Assembly (NCBI GenBank): GCA_025331565.1
Contig: JAFREQ010000014.1
Location: 11,272,001 to 11,336,000 of the forward strand
DNA: 64,000 bases
From: Holacanthus passer
Taxonomy: Eukaryota > Chordata > Actinopteri > Pomacanthidae
Direction of reading: 5' to 3'
The notes under the pieces: model-generated
Told to the model about the DNA's origin: nothing
What the model saw: only the letters and a program-made list of their open reading frames with translations
Database searches by the model: none
Made by a program: the position numbers and the translations under genes
Shown here: piece by piece, positions 27,401-38,900 of the stretch
Position numbering within the stretch: the stretch's first letter is position 1
How the letters are laid out: every line of letters starts with the position of its first letter

Positions 27401-30400
27401 TGACAACAACAAGTCTATCTCCAAGTACATTTAAAGTATGGAACAAAAAGTAGATGTCATTTTACCAACAACACACATTATACAGAAGCCTCCTGAACAA
27501 AGACAAAGTGTTCTAAGTAAATTAATCGAATGGAAAAGTGGACAACAGAAGGTGAAATTGCCGGCTCTGCGGCGGTAGTAATCCCTTGTGGTCCAACATC
27601 AGTAATGGCAGAGCTGGGTCAGTCAGAGGCTACGCTGTCTGCTGTAGCAATTAGGGCTCTGTGCCTCTGGGCCAACGGAGGTCATTAACAACAGTGGTCA
27701 TTATGAGGGGAAAACTAGACCACCCCAGACCTGACCTGACCCTGACTGGCTCAGTGCCCCATTACAGAAACTGTTGGTAAACACTGATTTCTAAAGGAGG
27801 GGGTGCCTGAGCTGGGGAGTAATCTGAAATTGTATACATACAGAGGCTGTGCAACTTAATTTGATCATAATTTAGCTGCAGGGATCCAGCAGCCAAAACA
27901 TTTATCTATCCAGAACAGGCCTCGACAACTGCTACACGTTTAGGAGAAGAAAAACAACTTTCTCCTTTTCAAGCTTAAGCCAGGTGGAAATACAACCACC
28001 CCCACCCCCTGACCAAACTCTCCTCTCTTCACAGACACACACCTTTGAACCCAATAAGTTTCTACTTTTCTCAGCGCATTCCCCTGGCTCTGATCTAATG
28101 GGCAGGTGTACACATGTTCAAATCTGACTAGCACATGCTTCCTCAGCCTGAACTCCTTCACATCAAATTTGACATGAAACAGCACCTGTAGCAAAGTTTA
28201 GCTCCGCACAGGCAGTTCCCTGAACAAGTCGAGAAGTTGAGACTATTCTGTTTCCAATCGCCCCGTCTTTGATTTTACACAGAGGCACACCGGGGAATGA
28301 CAAGACTCTGGCACAGCCTTGATAGTATGTGGAAGGGCTACTAAAAGTGAGTGCAGAGTTCAAGAGATAGAAGGAGTTCATTTCACCAAAGGCCTCCCTT
28401 TAACGTGGGAGAAAAAGCACAGGCCATGCCAGAGCTTTCTCCAGCACCCCGTGGTGCCAGTGAGTAAGTGAAAGCAGAAGTGGGACCACAGATAACAGAG
28501 TACAGATTAAATTCTGATAAAGCACCAGGCCTTTTATATGACAGAGATAGAGACTGGAGAGGACGGGTGGAAAGAGAAAAGGAGGGACGCGCCCTACCTT
28601 ACGGCAGTGTGGTTGACAGTGCCCATATCACATTGCTATTGTGTTCAATGCACCCAGGCAGACTGCGTCACGCAGGCATGTAATGCCCATAACACCAGTG
28701 ACTCTTAATCCGTATGAAGTCAACAACACGTGACAGCTCATCAAACCTGTGAGTGAAGAGCATTCTCACAAAAACATACTACACCCGCCAAAGGCCTGGA
28801 ATCTGCTCTAGCGTAGCTACTTTCAGGATTGGCTGGTTTCAGTCTTTGCATGGTGTAATCCATTATACGGTGTGAAACCATGGCTCCAGACAGACTTGTG
28901 GGCCCCTTACACGACAGACCCCGCCAGCTGGACAAACCCATCATCACCCCCTGTCTGCTCAGGCCACACACCCACCCCCACTCTCCCCTCACACATCACT
29001 GTCAATGTTGGAGTAACCCAGTCAAATAAACTGACCACTCAGGTGTGACTATTTTCTTAGCTTGTCTTGTATGAACTGACCAACCTGGGCATACTGTGCC
29101 CTTATCTAAACTAAGCGGGGGAGGAATATTCATGTGTTTCTTGGAAGGATGACTCAAGTGTTTAAAGCGCCACATAGGCTCGAATAGATGACAACGCAGC
29201 CGGGATATTTATTTTGGCACACACAGCTGAATTCTTTTTTTTTTTTTATGACTTCTGTTGGGTGGCAAGTTGCAACAACCTCAAAAAGCAGAGATCACAG
29301 GAAGAGCAAAAATTTGGGGTTTTCCATAATCTAAGACATGTGTGCGTGTCGAGTGGAAACACATGAAACCCTCGTGCAACAGTGGGGAGAGGAAAAGTCC
29401 AAGATGAGCAGACATGCCACAAGTTTAGAGCAACATATGCCCAAGTTGGAGCTGTGGTCTGGAGCTGGGGATCAGCTGCTCCTGCAGACAGGGAGGATTC
29501 AGACTGAAGCAGCCCCATAACCGGCGCCTCAAAAGACCCCACTTGCCACATTTCCATCACAATGAACCCAGACTTCAACCCTGACTTGTGTCTGGGATGT
29601 CTGAATACACGGCTGTCGTCGCCCTATGCCAGCATTCACTTTCTGCTGGAGGCCACTAAGCAGCCTTTTCACTCCTTACAAATGGACAGCAATGGAAGAG
29701 CTGCCAGTGTTTACTCTCAGAAAAAAACACATTTCATGCACAAAGCAGGTCGGGCCTTCATTCACAGACTCACAGTGCAGCGAACATGTGAGGAAGCTGT
29801 GAGTGAGCCCACTGTTTTAACAAGGACTGCCATCAACACACGGCAAAACAGTGATAACAGTCACAAGGAGATTGTTGTGTAAATAACAGCTAGCACAACA
29901 GCAATAACTTCGACATCAACAGCAGACTGTGGGTGATCATCCGGCACTTGGTTACACAATGATACACCGATTTTTTAATTCAGCTCAGAAGCGCGATCGT
30001 CCACCGTATTCAACTTTAAACACTTCATTATGCTGTTAGCTAATTAGCAACGTTAGCTAGCAGCGCCTCGACACAAACAGCTCCACCATGTTGTTGTTGT
30101 GGTTTAGCTCCTCGCTCCCAGTGTTAAATAACCACCGTGAACACGTCAGTCGATTACAAAAAGAACACAACATAATAAACAAACAAGGCGACTTTTGTCC
30201 TCGTCGTTTTGAGGCTAGTTAGCTAGCTAGACGCGACTAGCTTAAACCCCTCCGACACACGGAGCGCCATGACGGTGAGCGACAACAGGCGATGCCCAGT
30301 CCGGGAAACACAGAGGCAGACAAAAGCCGGAGAGCAGCTTCGGCTCCACACTCACCATCACCGACGGCCACCGAGCCCAGCAGGACCAGCAGCGTGAGGG

Positions 30401-30419
30401 CACTTCGTCTCACAGCCAT
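18409..30419 (-). CDS. acvr1b: Activin receptor type-1B (ALK4), complete
   Basis: A transmembrane serine/threonine kinase that pairs with type II activin/nodal/GDF receptors and phosphorylates SMAD2/3. Coding exons in transcript order (minus strand): 30356-30419, 21256-21492, 20881-21138, 20399-20629, 19990-20157, 19682-19838, 18996-19120, 18774-18904, 18409-18534. They sum to 1497 nt, or 498 residues plus TGA; the human protein is 505. Signal peptide is residues 1 to about 21 (MAVRRSALTLLVLLGSVAVG). The cysteine-rich ectodomain (about 22-100) includes HCCYEDYCN. The membrane segment is about 119-141, and the GS box STSGSGSGLP ends at 189. The kinase shows GKGRFG (207-212), Lys227, HRDLKSKN with Asp328, and DLG (346-348). 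The L45 loop AADNKDNGT (259-267) marks the SMAD2/3 class. The C-terminus SQLSVEEDVKM matches ALK4. TGFBR1 and ACVR1C are alternatives, but the WGPVELV juxtamembrane sequence and the C-terminus favour ACVR1B. Confidence 0.95.
21493..30355 (-). other. acvr1b: acvr1b intron 1 (8.9 kb)
   Basis: This is a large first intron. It contains a G-rich/C-rich patch at about 24560-24840, a short GC patch (ggcgcggggcggcgggg) near 25240-25260, CA-rich simple sequence near 25440-25470 and a T run at about 29229-29247. Scattered short ORFs show no recognisable protein. Regulatory elements are expected in a first intron but cannot be pinpointed by eye. Confidence 0.7.
30356..30419 (-). CDS. acvr1b: acvr1b signal-peptide exon
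   Basis: The ATG (complement of 30417-30419) begins MAVRRSALTLLVLLGSVAVGD, a typical signal peptide. The exon then splices (GATG|GTGAG) in phase 1 to the ectodomain exon at 21492 (DALRCNC). It is separated from the rest of the gene by an 8.9-kb intron, as in other vertebrate type I receptor genes. Confidence 0.88.
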
Positions 30420-30640
30420 CGCTTCTGAATTCCCATCTCTCCGCGGTGAAATGCGTCCGAAGTGTGTCGTTATCAACACGAGCAGACCTGAAACACAACC
30501 ACAGTCCGACCGCACACACACATACACACACACAACCACCACACCGCCAGATACGAGGCAGCCAGCCCGGAGTGACGACGTTTAAAGGGGGTGTGTTTAA
30601 AGAGGAGGGCGGCTGCTGCCGCTGCTGCTGCTGCACGTCC
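30420..30640 (-). promoter_or_regulatory. acvr1b: Probable acvr1b promoter and 5' UTR
   Basis: DNA just upstream of the start codon is visibly richer in G+C and CpG than its surroundings (from about 30240 to 30640) and has no obvious TATA box. That fits a CpG-island promoter. A CA-rich microsatellite lies at about 30508-30540. The transcription start is not determinable from sequence alone. Confidence 0.5.
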
Positions 30641-30839
30641 CCTCCTGCAAACACACAAAGTTTGATTTATCTTCATCCTCTATCACGTTATCAAACACAA
30701 AGTGAGCTTGTTTATATGTGGAGGGAAAAAAACAGCGAGTGCATCTCTGCATTATCAGGATTTTTAATATGTATAATGTTAAAGACAGATTAAGGCTCAA
30801 ATCAGATTTTACGTTAAGCAGCATTGGATGATAATGATT

Positions 30840-32660
30840 TCAAGGATGAATAAATCTCTACATTCAGTTCCTAATGATTATGTGAAACTATGTGTTTATT
30901 GGTTTCAATAATAAGATAAAATAACATATACCTCTATCCCCCCAGTTCTATCTCCTTGCTGCTGTGCAATGCAAATTTCTCCACTGTGGGACGAATAAAG
31001 GTTTATCTTATCTTATAAAGTGGTCCCATCAATTTATATCTTCTGTAAACAGCATTGTATGATTTCAAGGATGAATACATTTCACCTTTAACCTTGACTG
31101 AGGTCATTACTTAAGACTGATCAAATTATAACAAAAATGTATTCAGGTAGCAAACTTGTTTTTTTAAATTATTATTATAACCCTACTGAAGTTTTACATC
31201 CTCATTTTTCATGTCATAAAAGAGACTTCCACTATGCCTCCACATTCAGTTTACTTTCATATGGTTGTATATGCTTATGCCAAACTATATACTGGTTTCA
31301 AGGACAAACAGCAACAATACAAAGTGGTTACATGAATCTTCTATAAGCAGCCTTGGATGGTTATGATTTTAAGGATGAATACATTGACCATTTAATCTTG
31401 ACTGAATTCATTTAATCCATCTGTTGAAAACAGAACTGTATTCAGGTAGCAAACTAAGCTTGACTGGCCTTCTTCCACTTTTATTATTTACCTACTGAAA
31501 ATGTATAATCATAAAATGTCTCTTCTCATGACATAAGAAACAGGTTTTTCTCACAAATACAATGTTTACCAAAAAGTTGAAAACAGTCACTATAATTTGA
31601 TCCCAAATCATGACTGCTTCTCTACATTATTCATTTAATGTCTATGATTATACTGTGATTTTGTGACCTAATTATTATGTCAAACTATCTGTTTAGTGGT
31701 TTCAAGGACAAACAGCAACTATATAAAGTTGTTGCATCAGTTTATATCTTGATGATTATGATTTCAAGGATGAATAAACTGGACCTTTAACCTTGACTCA
31801 GGTCATTACCTAAGACTGAATGATCTATTAAAACGATTTTTATTTCAGGTAGCAAACTTTCAGTCATTCAGTTATCGTTAACCTACTGAAAGATGGTAAA
31901 ATCCTATATTGTCTCTTTTCATGTCATAAAAGAAAAAAGACTACTACTATGTTTCGACATTCAGTTTACTTCCTAATGATTCTGTCATTCTGTTTATTGG
32001 TTTCAAGGACAAACAACAACAATATAAAGTGGTTTCTATTATTTTATATGGGTGATTATGATTTTGGAGGATGAATAAATTGGACCTTTAACTTCGACTG
32101 AGGTCATAACTTAAGACTGAATGATGTATTTAAAACAAATATGTATTCAGGTAGCAAACTTTCACTGATAATTTTTAACCGACTGAAATTTAAAATTGTA
32201 AAATGTTTCTTTAATGTCATAAAAGAAAAAAAGACTACAGATGATGTCAGACTCAATATGTTGCTAAAATAAGTTTAGATTATTCTTAAATCTTGATTTT
32301 GTTGTCAAGACCCAGCTTTTGATGATTGATCATAAAATGTCTTTTTTCATGACATAAGAAGCACGTTTTATTCAAAAAGATAACAAAGAGAAAACAGTGA
32401 AAATAACTGGATCACATTTGTTGTTTTTCCTTCAAAATATACACCCAGGTATTTAATAATCTGAATTCAGTGATACTTTATGAAGAAAAAAATCATCAAA
32501 AAAAAAATCATGACTGCTTCTCTAAATTATTGGTTTAATGTCTAAGATTATACCGTGTTTTTTTTATGTCATAATGATTATGTCAAACTATCAGTTTTTT
32601 GGTTTCAAGGACAGGTGGCAACAACAAAAAGTGGTTACATCAATCTCCTCTGCTTGATTG
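30840..32660. repeat. Diverged tandem array, unit about 300-400 bp
   Basis: The landmark GGTTTCAAGGACAAACA (with variants) recurs at about 31293, 31698, 31999 and 32601, with a partial match at 30901. The spacings are about 392, 405, 301 and 602 (two units of 301). A second landmark, AAGGATGAATA followed by a ttaaccttgactgaggtca-like phrase, recurs at about 31069, 31373, 31768 and 32069. GGTAGCAAACT recurs at about 31146, 31447, 31847 and 32150. The landmarks keep the same order in each copy, so this is a head-to-tail array with substantial divergence. Confidence 0.8.
30935..31016 (+). mobile_element. 3' tail of a non-LTR retroelement, plus orientation
   Basis: The block ctgctgtgcaatgcaaattt, then CCACTGTGGGACGAATAAAGG, then a short (TATCT) tail, is shared with 55138-55211 and, in reverse, with 41553-41592 and 63818-63872. 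It has an AATAAAGG signal and an (ATCTT)n tail at the 3' end, typical of LINE/SINE 3' ends in fish. The family is not assigned. Confidence 0.6.
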
Positions 32661-33958
32661 AGGTTATTACTTTTGATGATTGATCTATTTGAAACAAAAT
32701 TGTATTCAGGGAATAAACTGGTCTGAAAGGGTCACCTTCCACTGGCTTCATCACTCATATGTAAAGTCCTGAAACATCTCTTTTCATGATATAAACAACT
32801 GGTCTTAATAGAGGTAATTTGAAAAACAATGGTGAACATATCTGATGACTGAGAACATCTCATTCCTTAATGTGCACAAAGGGTCAGTCACCAAACTCAT
32901 GACTCTAATTTAAACGATGCTACACCTTCATTCAAAGTAGACTTTTGAGGTTGGTCACGACGCAGTCCTATAATGCAAATGGAGGAGGAATCCAATGTGA
33001 CTGTGACTGACTACTAAACCTTTTCTCTTATTATGGATTTAGGTTAGAAGGCAGAATGGGAAAAGCTTGAAATTATACACCTTGTATGCACAGCAGGTGA
33101 CTATGGGACTCCCTGGATTTGTTCTGGCAGCACCAGTATTAGGTTAGTCAGACTAGGACAGACACGTCTGTGCAACCTTATTCGATGACTTATCAATTAT
33201 CAAACAAATCTCTTATTTATACCATAGCTTCAGGGCACTGCAGTTGCCTAATTGATTCCATTGGTCCCCTGATCAAAATCTGTTGGTTTGAGTCTGCATG
33301 ACAAAGACCCTTATTGTTCCAGTTTATGTCAGATCACATATCAGCTGCTGCATCAGATTTTTGAGGTTATAACTGCTTGCAGAGTGTAAAATAATCACCG
33401 ACCTAAAGATTGCAAAAGACATTTTGGTCCAGATCCGTTCAGGGTTTTTTTTTCCTCAGCTGTCTAACACATCCAGGTGCCAGTGCTCGAGAGCGTAGCT
33501 GAGGCAGAGGTGAGTCAGGCTGTATCCGAGTGCATTTGGGACTTGATCTGTGTCTGCTTTTATCACCCGTCCTTTTGCTGGCACTCTCACTGATCTATCC
33601 TCAAGCCTAATTGTGTCTGCATAGTCTCCTCTGTGGCTTTATATCTGTCCGTTATCGGCCCTGTCCAATTTATCTCCACATTTCTTCAGTGTATGCTGTC
33701 TGCCGAACAAATCCTTCTGTCTGTACCGAGCCATTTGGAATGATCCCACTGTGAGAAGGAATACACAGAGGAGGGAAACAGAGGGAGAAGTGAGATGGGC
33801 TTCTGCACTCACAGACAGGGAGTTTGGCCTCTATGATACTTGAACAACCCCCCTGCAGTGTTAAAAATAACCAGCTCTTCATCTGACTGACCAGACAGAC
33901 TGGGGCTTTGAGGGAGTATTATCTCTCTAGAGTTTGTTCAACAACCAGGCAACAGACA

Positions 33959-34003
33959 GACACACACACATATATATATATATATGCACACACACGCACA
34001 CAC
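33959..34003. repeat. Compound CA/TA microsatellite
   Basis: Alternating purine-pyrimidine run of (AC)n, (AT)n and (AC)n with interruptions. No gene association was seen. Confidence 0.85.
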
Positions 34004-35010
34004 CAACAGATAAAAAGCAGGACAGACACAAAAACACTGGAATGCAGATGTTACATGAAGGAGGCACAAGTGAGATATTTTCACAAACCACCTTCATTCT
34101 GACAAACTTGCTGCTTTGACCACATTTTCTCACCTGTTCATCAGTTATGCAAAATATATTTATGTTATGTTTAAAAAATCTGACACTTCATCATACAGTA
34201 TGGTTGCTCTGGTTAGAGCTAAAGTCAAATAGTTCTGGTTAGATTTGTGATTCATCTGAAGAGGAACCAAAAATGTCAACACGTAAGTTTCGATTTTGAG
34301 AACAGAATCGTTTCTTCTTTTTGTTCAGGATCTATAGATTAGTTTGAGGTGAAACTGTATCTGGAAACTGGATAGGTCTGAATGTTCTTGAATGAATGCC
34401 TTCTCTCTTTAACATAAAACATAACAAATCAAAGATTTACGTTGGTATTTTCAAAGTATACAGAACATCAGATCAAAAAGTAATGCAGCAAAATAAATAT
34501 ATGAAGTTTTTTTTTCATGTTTATTCATGAAGTCCCCATTCAGTCAGGCTTGTTTTTACATTCATATGTTTATATTCTCTAGTTTAACATCTTACTCTGT
34601 GAGGTTAGTGTAACTGAGAAAATATGTGAACATGTTATCTTTTCTTAATATATATTTTTTAATTTCATGCAAGTGACATGTGGGCTATTAAGGCTGTCAA
34701 AACCTTATGATGTTTTGAGAAGTCCTGTTAAACAATCAAACCCCTACCTTCCCCTAACTAACAGTTTTTGATTATACTTCAGTGTTATGATGACATATTG
34801 GTCTTATTATTTTGTTTTATCATGTTAAGATGGTGCAATGGAAATGAAAACCTGATTGCAAAACCTATTACACCATAAATCTCACAAAGCAAGCTGCACT
34901 ACTTTAAGCAACATAGATCAGTATTTGTCGATTATCTGATGACCTCTACTGGTCATTGAGAGAATTGCAAACATCAGTGGCACAAAACAGGATCTACAGT
35001 GCAAACAGCT

Positions 35011-35962
35011 GAAAAATACAATCCTTTATTAAACATACAATATTAGATGTCCGTGAATTCCTTTACTGACCGTAGTAATGGTGAAGGTACATTTTAGGCC
35101 TACAGAGATGTAAAAAAATAATTTGAAAAAGTTGTGTCATAAAAAAGTATATAAAATGTGTCTCATTGTTGAGTAATAGAAAAGAATACCCCTTTTGAAA
35201 TATATTTACAATAAACCCAATGGTGACACAAGACAACAGCCTCAGTGCTGTTAGAATATGTACATCTAAATATCTCGATGTGTCCGTGCGCAGATAATAA
35301 ATGCTCATTCTATATAAGTTAAATATGTCTACACAACAGGTAATGTGTTTTGGTTTGAGCATGTTTTTACTTACATATTTCCTGTATTCAAAGTAAAAGA
35401 ATGGAGAGACCCTAGTGTTCTCTTTGACTTTCTACGGCTTTGGTCATAATGGAAAAACCCGTAAGTGCAATTGTATGAATAGCAGAGAAAAACCAGAATG
35501 ACATGCTTGATAAGAGGATGAGTAACAGTGCTATGCTTTTCCCATCCATCACGAAGGTGGGGGATTTAGACAACAACGATTAAAACCCTGTATGCGTACA
35601 ACAGCTGTGATTTGTTTGGTACATTATTCTGCTGTAGGAATGTCTGAAATCTTGTATTAGCTGAACATAAAAATAAAAACACCTTGATAAACATTTTTGG
35701 TCCTAATAGTTTTCTTTTTGGGGATTATTGGTTTGAAGCAGCAGAAATATGGCATATTAAATCTTGGCTATGCAAAAAAAAAAAAAAAATAGCCTGGGTG
35801 CATGCCAGTCTAGATACTACTGCTCAAAGTCATATGGTTTTAATATAATGCAGTGACTGCATGAGTCATTAGCTTAAAATATGCTAATGATATGCACCTT
35901 GTGCTGTTGGAATGTGGTACAAAATCCCATCTGGCTTTGTCAAAGTTCTGTCCCTGTTTTAT
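35011..35962 (-). other. acvrl1: Probable acvrl1 3' UTR
   Basis: Non-coding sequence downstream of the stop codon on the minus strand. AATAAA on that strand (plus tttatt, 35025-35030) would give a 3' UTR of about 0.95 kb. An A-homopolymer is at about 35775-35789. The extent is inferred. Confidence 0.5.
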
Positions 35963-38900
35963 CTAGATGTCCCGCTTGAGCTTCTCAATGGTGAAGTCAC
36001 TGTCGTGGTCCAGTTTGGAGAGTGTCTTCCTCACCCGCAGGGCTGTGAGGCGGGCTTGTGGGCTCTGGTACCAACACTCCTTCATGATCTTCACAATGGC
36101 CGACAGGATCTATGACACATATAGACAAATGTAAAATATCACAGGGCCATCACAGTAGAATGCAACGTGTGAGACATGAGTGTGTGTCATCAGATGGCGT
36201 ACAGGATGGGAATGGAGCCTGTTGTGCAGACTGGGCCTCTGCTGGTCCACACACACCACCTTCTTCATCTCCTCAAAGCTGGGATCTAAAGGCACCAGGT
36301 CAAAGAAGGGAGGGCGGTACTCTTCTACGATTCCTAAAACATTCAAAAAGAAAGAAAAAGAGTCAGTGTGCCGTTTCATCTGCTGGTTGGGGGATTCAGT
36401 GGGGGGCCAGATGGGAAAATGCAGACTGTAATGTTAAGATCTAGAAGAAAACTCATCATCAACCACACGAGTAGACGAGCGTTAAACCCTTAATTTTCCT
36501 CCTACATTTTCAGAACATAAATTTCTCTATGTTCAGGGACTTAAATAGCCCACTTGAAAATTGAGATAGTTGTAGTGGGAGTTTTGCAAAGTATGTTTGA
36601 CCAAACCAGAGAGCAGGGAAAGATATCAATTCCCTGGAGACTACATTTGGATGGAGAGCTGCAAGGAGTGTTATGAAAGTTACGAAAGTCTATCCATCTG
36701 GACTAAGTGTGCTTTGTGCATGTGTGTACGTGCGTGGTCATTTGTGCATGGATGTGTGTTTCCAGACAGTGCACGGGCATCTGGACTATGTACAAGTGAG
36801 TGCTGACACCAGATAAGACTGTTTATAATTACTGCAGTGCTAATCATGAGAGAGGATAGTAGAGACAGACACAGAGTACGAAAACACTGGAGTGCTGAGA
36901 GACATGGGGCTAACTGCCTCTTATGTAAACTCTACCAGAGACAGGCAGACATGACAAAGAAAGCACATTTTCAACATGATGTGCCTGTGGAAATGGATAA
37001 CACATGAAATTAAAAATATGTATTGATATATACATTCACTTAGTACCATTTCCTTCCTGAAGTTTAAATAGATACAAACTTAAACATCTCTGCAAATGAC
37101 TGTAAAGACACAACATTCTCATTGGCGTCTTCTCACCATTGACAATGGTCCTGCGGGAAATTTCCCAGAAGACCAGGCCCAGGGCCCAGATGTCAGTTTG
37201 CTTGTAGGACTCAAACATGTCCATGCGAATAGTCTCATCCAGCACCTCTGGGGCCATGTAGCGCTTTGTCCCCACACGAGGGTTGTTGCCCACGTCGAGG
37301 TAGTCATGGGACTGAGAGTGTATCACAGCCAAACCTGAAGATAAAGTAAGCATAGGGCAGAGATACGATAACAATCCAATCAAGTTTTGTCTCAACATAT
37401 TAATTGTAGCTATCAGCAAATGTTGGAAACAGATACAACTAGAAGTCTAGCAGATTAATAGTGATTTTGCTGTCCTTGCCTCTACACAACCCTCACCTAG
37501 GTCAGCGATGCAGCACTGTCCGTTCCGCTTCACCAGGATATTTCGGCTTTTCAGGTCTCTGTGGGCGATAGCTGGCTTTTCCTGGGAGCTGACGATCTCG
37601 GTGTGGAGGTGGACCAGGCCACAGGCCACAGACAGGCACATCCTCAGGCAGCTCTCAGGCTCCAAGCTGCTGTACTGCAGGAAGTCGTACAGCGAACCCA
37701 GCTCATGAAAGTGGGTGACGAGCCACAGCTGGGTGCTGGAATTCTTGGAGGTCATGTCAGAGGCTATGAAACCTAAAGCCAGAATAGGAGATTGATAATT
37801 CAATGTCAATGCTGTTTGAAATGACACTACATCTTTCTCTGCTTCCCATGAATAATTTATTTGGATCTTAAATCTGTTGCTGTACCCAGTATGTTGTCGT
37901 GTCGCAGCTGTACAGTATTGTAGATTTCTGTCTCTCTGAACCAGGACTGCTCGTCCCTAGACGAGAAGATCTTGACAGCAACACTCTCCCCCATCCAAGT
38001 TCCCCTCCACACCTGCCCATACCTGCCTGTACCTGGAAACGGAGCGACACAATTAAACTGCCAAGTATTAAACAGAACAGGTTAAAGAAGAGCAGTAGTG
38101 GTGAGGAAGGAGACTCACCGACACACTCGACAAGTGAGATTTGTCTGGCCATAGTCCTCTGGACCAGGTAGGGCAGCCCTGTCCCACTCCCTGACGTACA
38201 AAACTCATCATAGATATCCTGGAGAAAGAGACACAGAAAAAAATCCATATGCGAGAACTCAAAATCTTGAACATCTTTGACAGTATTGTGTCAAACATCA
38301 CATGTCTCTTACGCCATATGTGGGGTCATCTCCATTAGGGACCTTGAGCATGGTGACATCACGGTCTTCAGCATCTCTGAGTTTGCAGGGTGCACGTCGG
38401 AAGCGCAGAAACAGCACCAGGCCACACACACTGGCAGTCACGATTAACAGCAGCAAAGACACCGTGATCCACAGCTCCGGACGACTGAGCTCTGGAGGCG
38501 TTGTTGTCGGCACTCCATCTGGACACACATGAGCATTCAGGCACAAACACACACATTTTGGAATTTGAGAAACCCGTTGAGAACATTTCAGTACATTGAG
38601 GTGGAATTATGTTTAATTAAAAGTAAACACTCAGTAACATGTCATTCAATGTATCATCATTTCCAAATTTACTCTGACTGACCACAAGGGGGAACCAATT
38701 ACTATCTGGAGAGAGTTTTGAATCCCATTAGTACAAAGTAATGCAGGATGTACACTGAACTGTGGGATGAGCCTGAGAGGACTAAATAACACTAAAATCT
38801 GAGGCTCAGAAACACAGTGATTCTTCAAGATTAACAATGTTAAAATATTGCAGAGCAATGGCTTTGGGTACTGACTAATGGTTGGTGGTGGTGTGATGAA

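Larger units (their letters stand above)
30641..35010. other. Intergenic region acvr1b-acvrl1
   Basis: A/T-rich sequence without a recognised gene. Its first part holds a retroelement tail and a diverged tandem array (listed separately), then plain unique-looking sequence with a CA/TA microsatellite at about 33959-34003. Short ORFs are unsupported. Confidence 0.7.
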
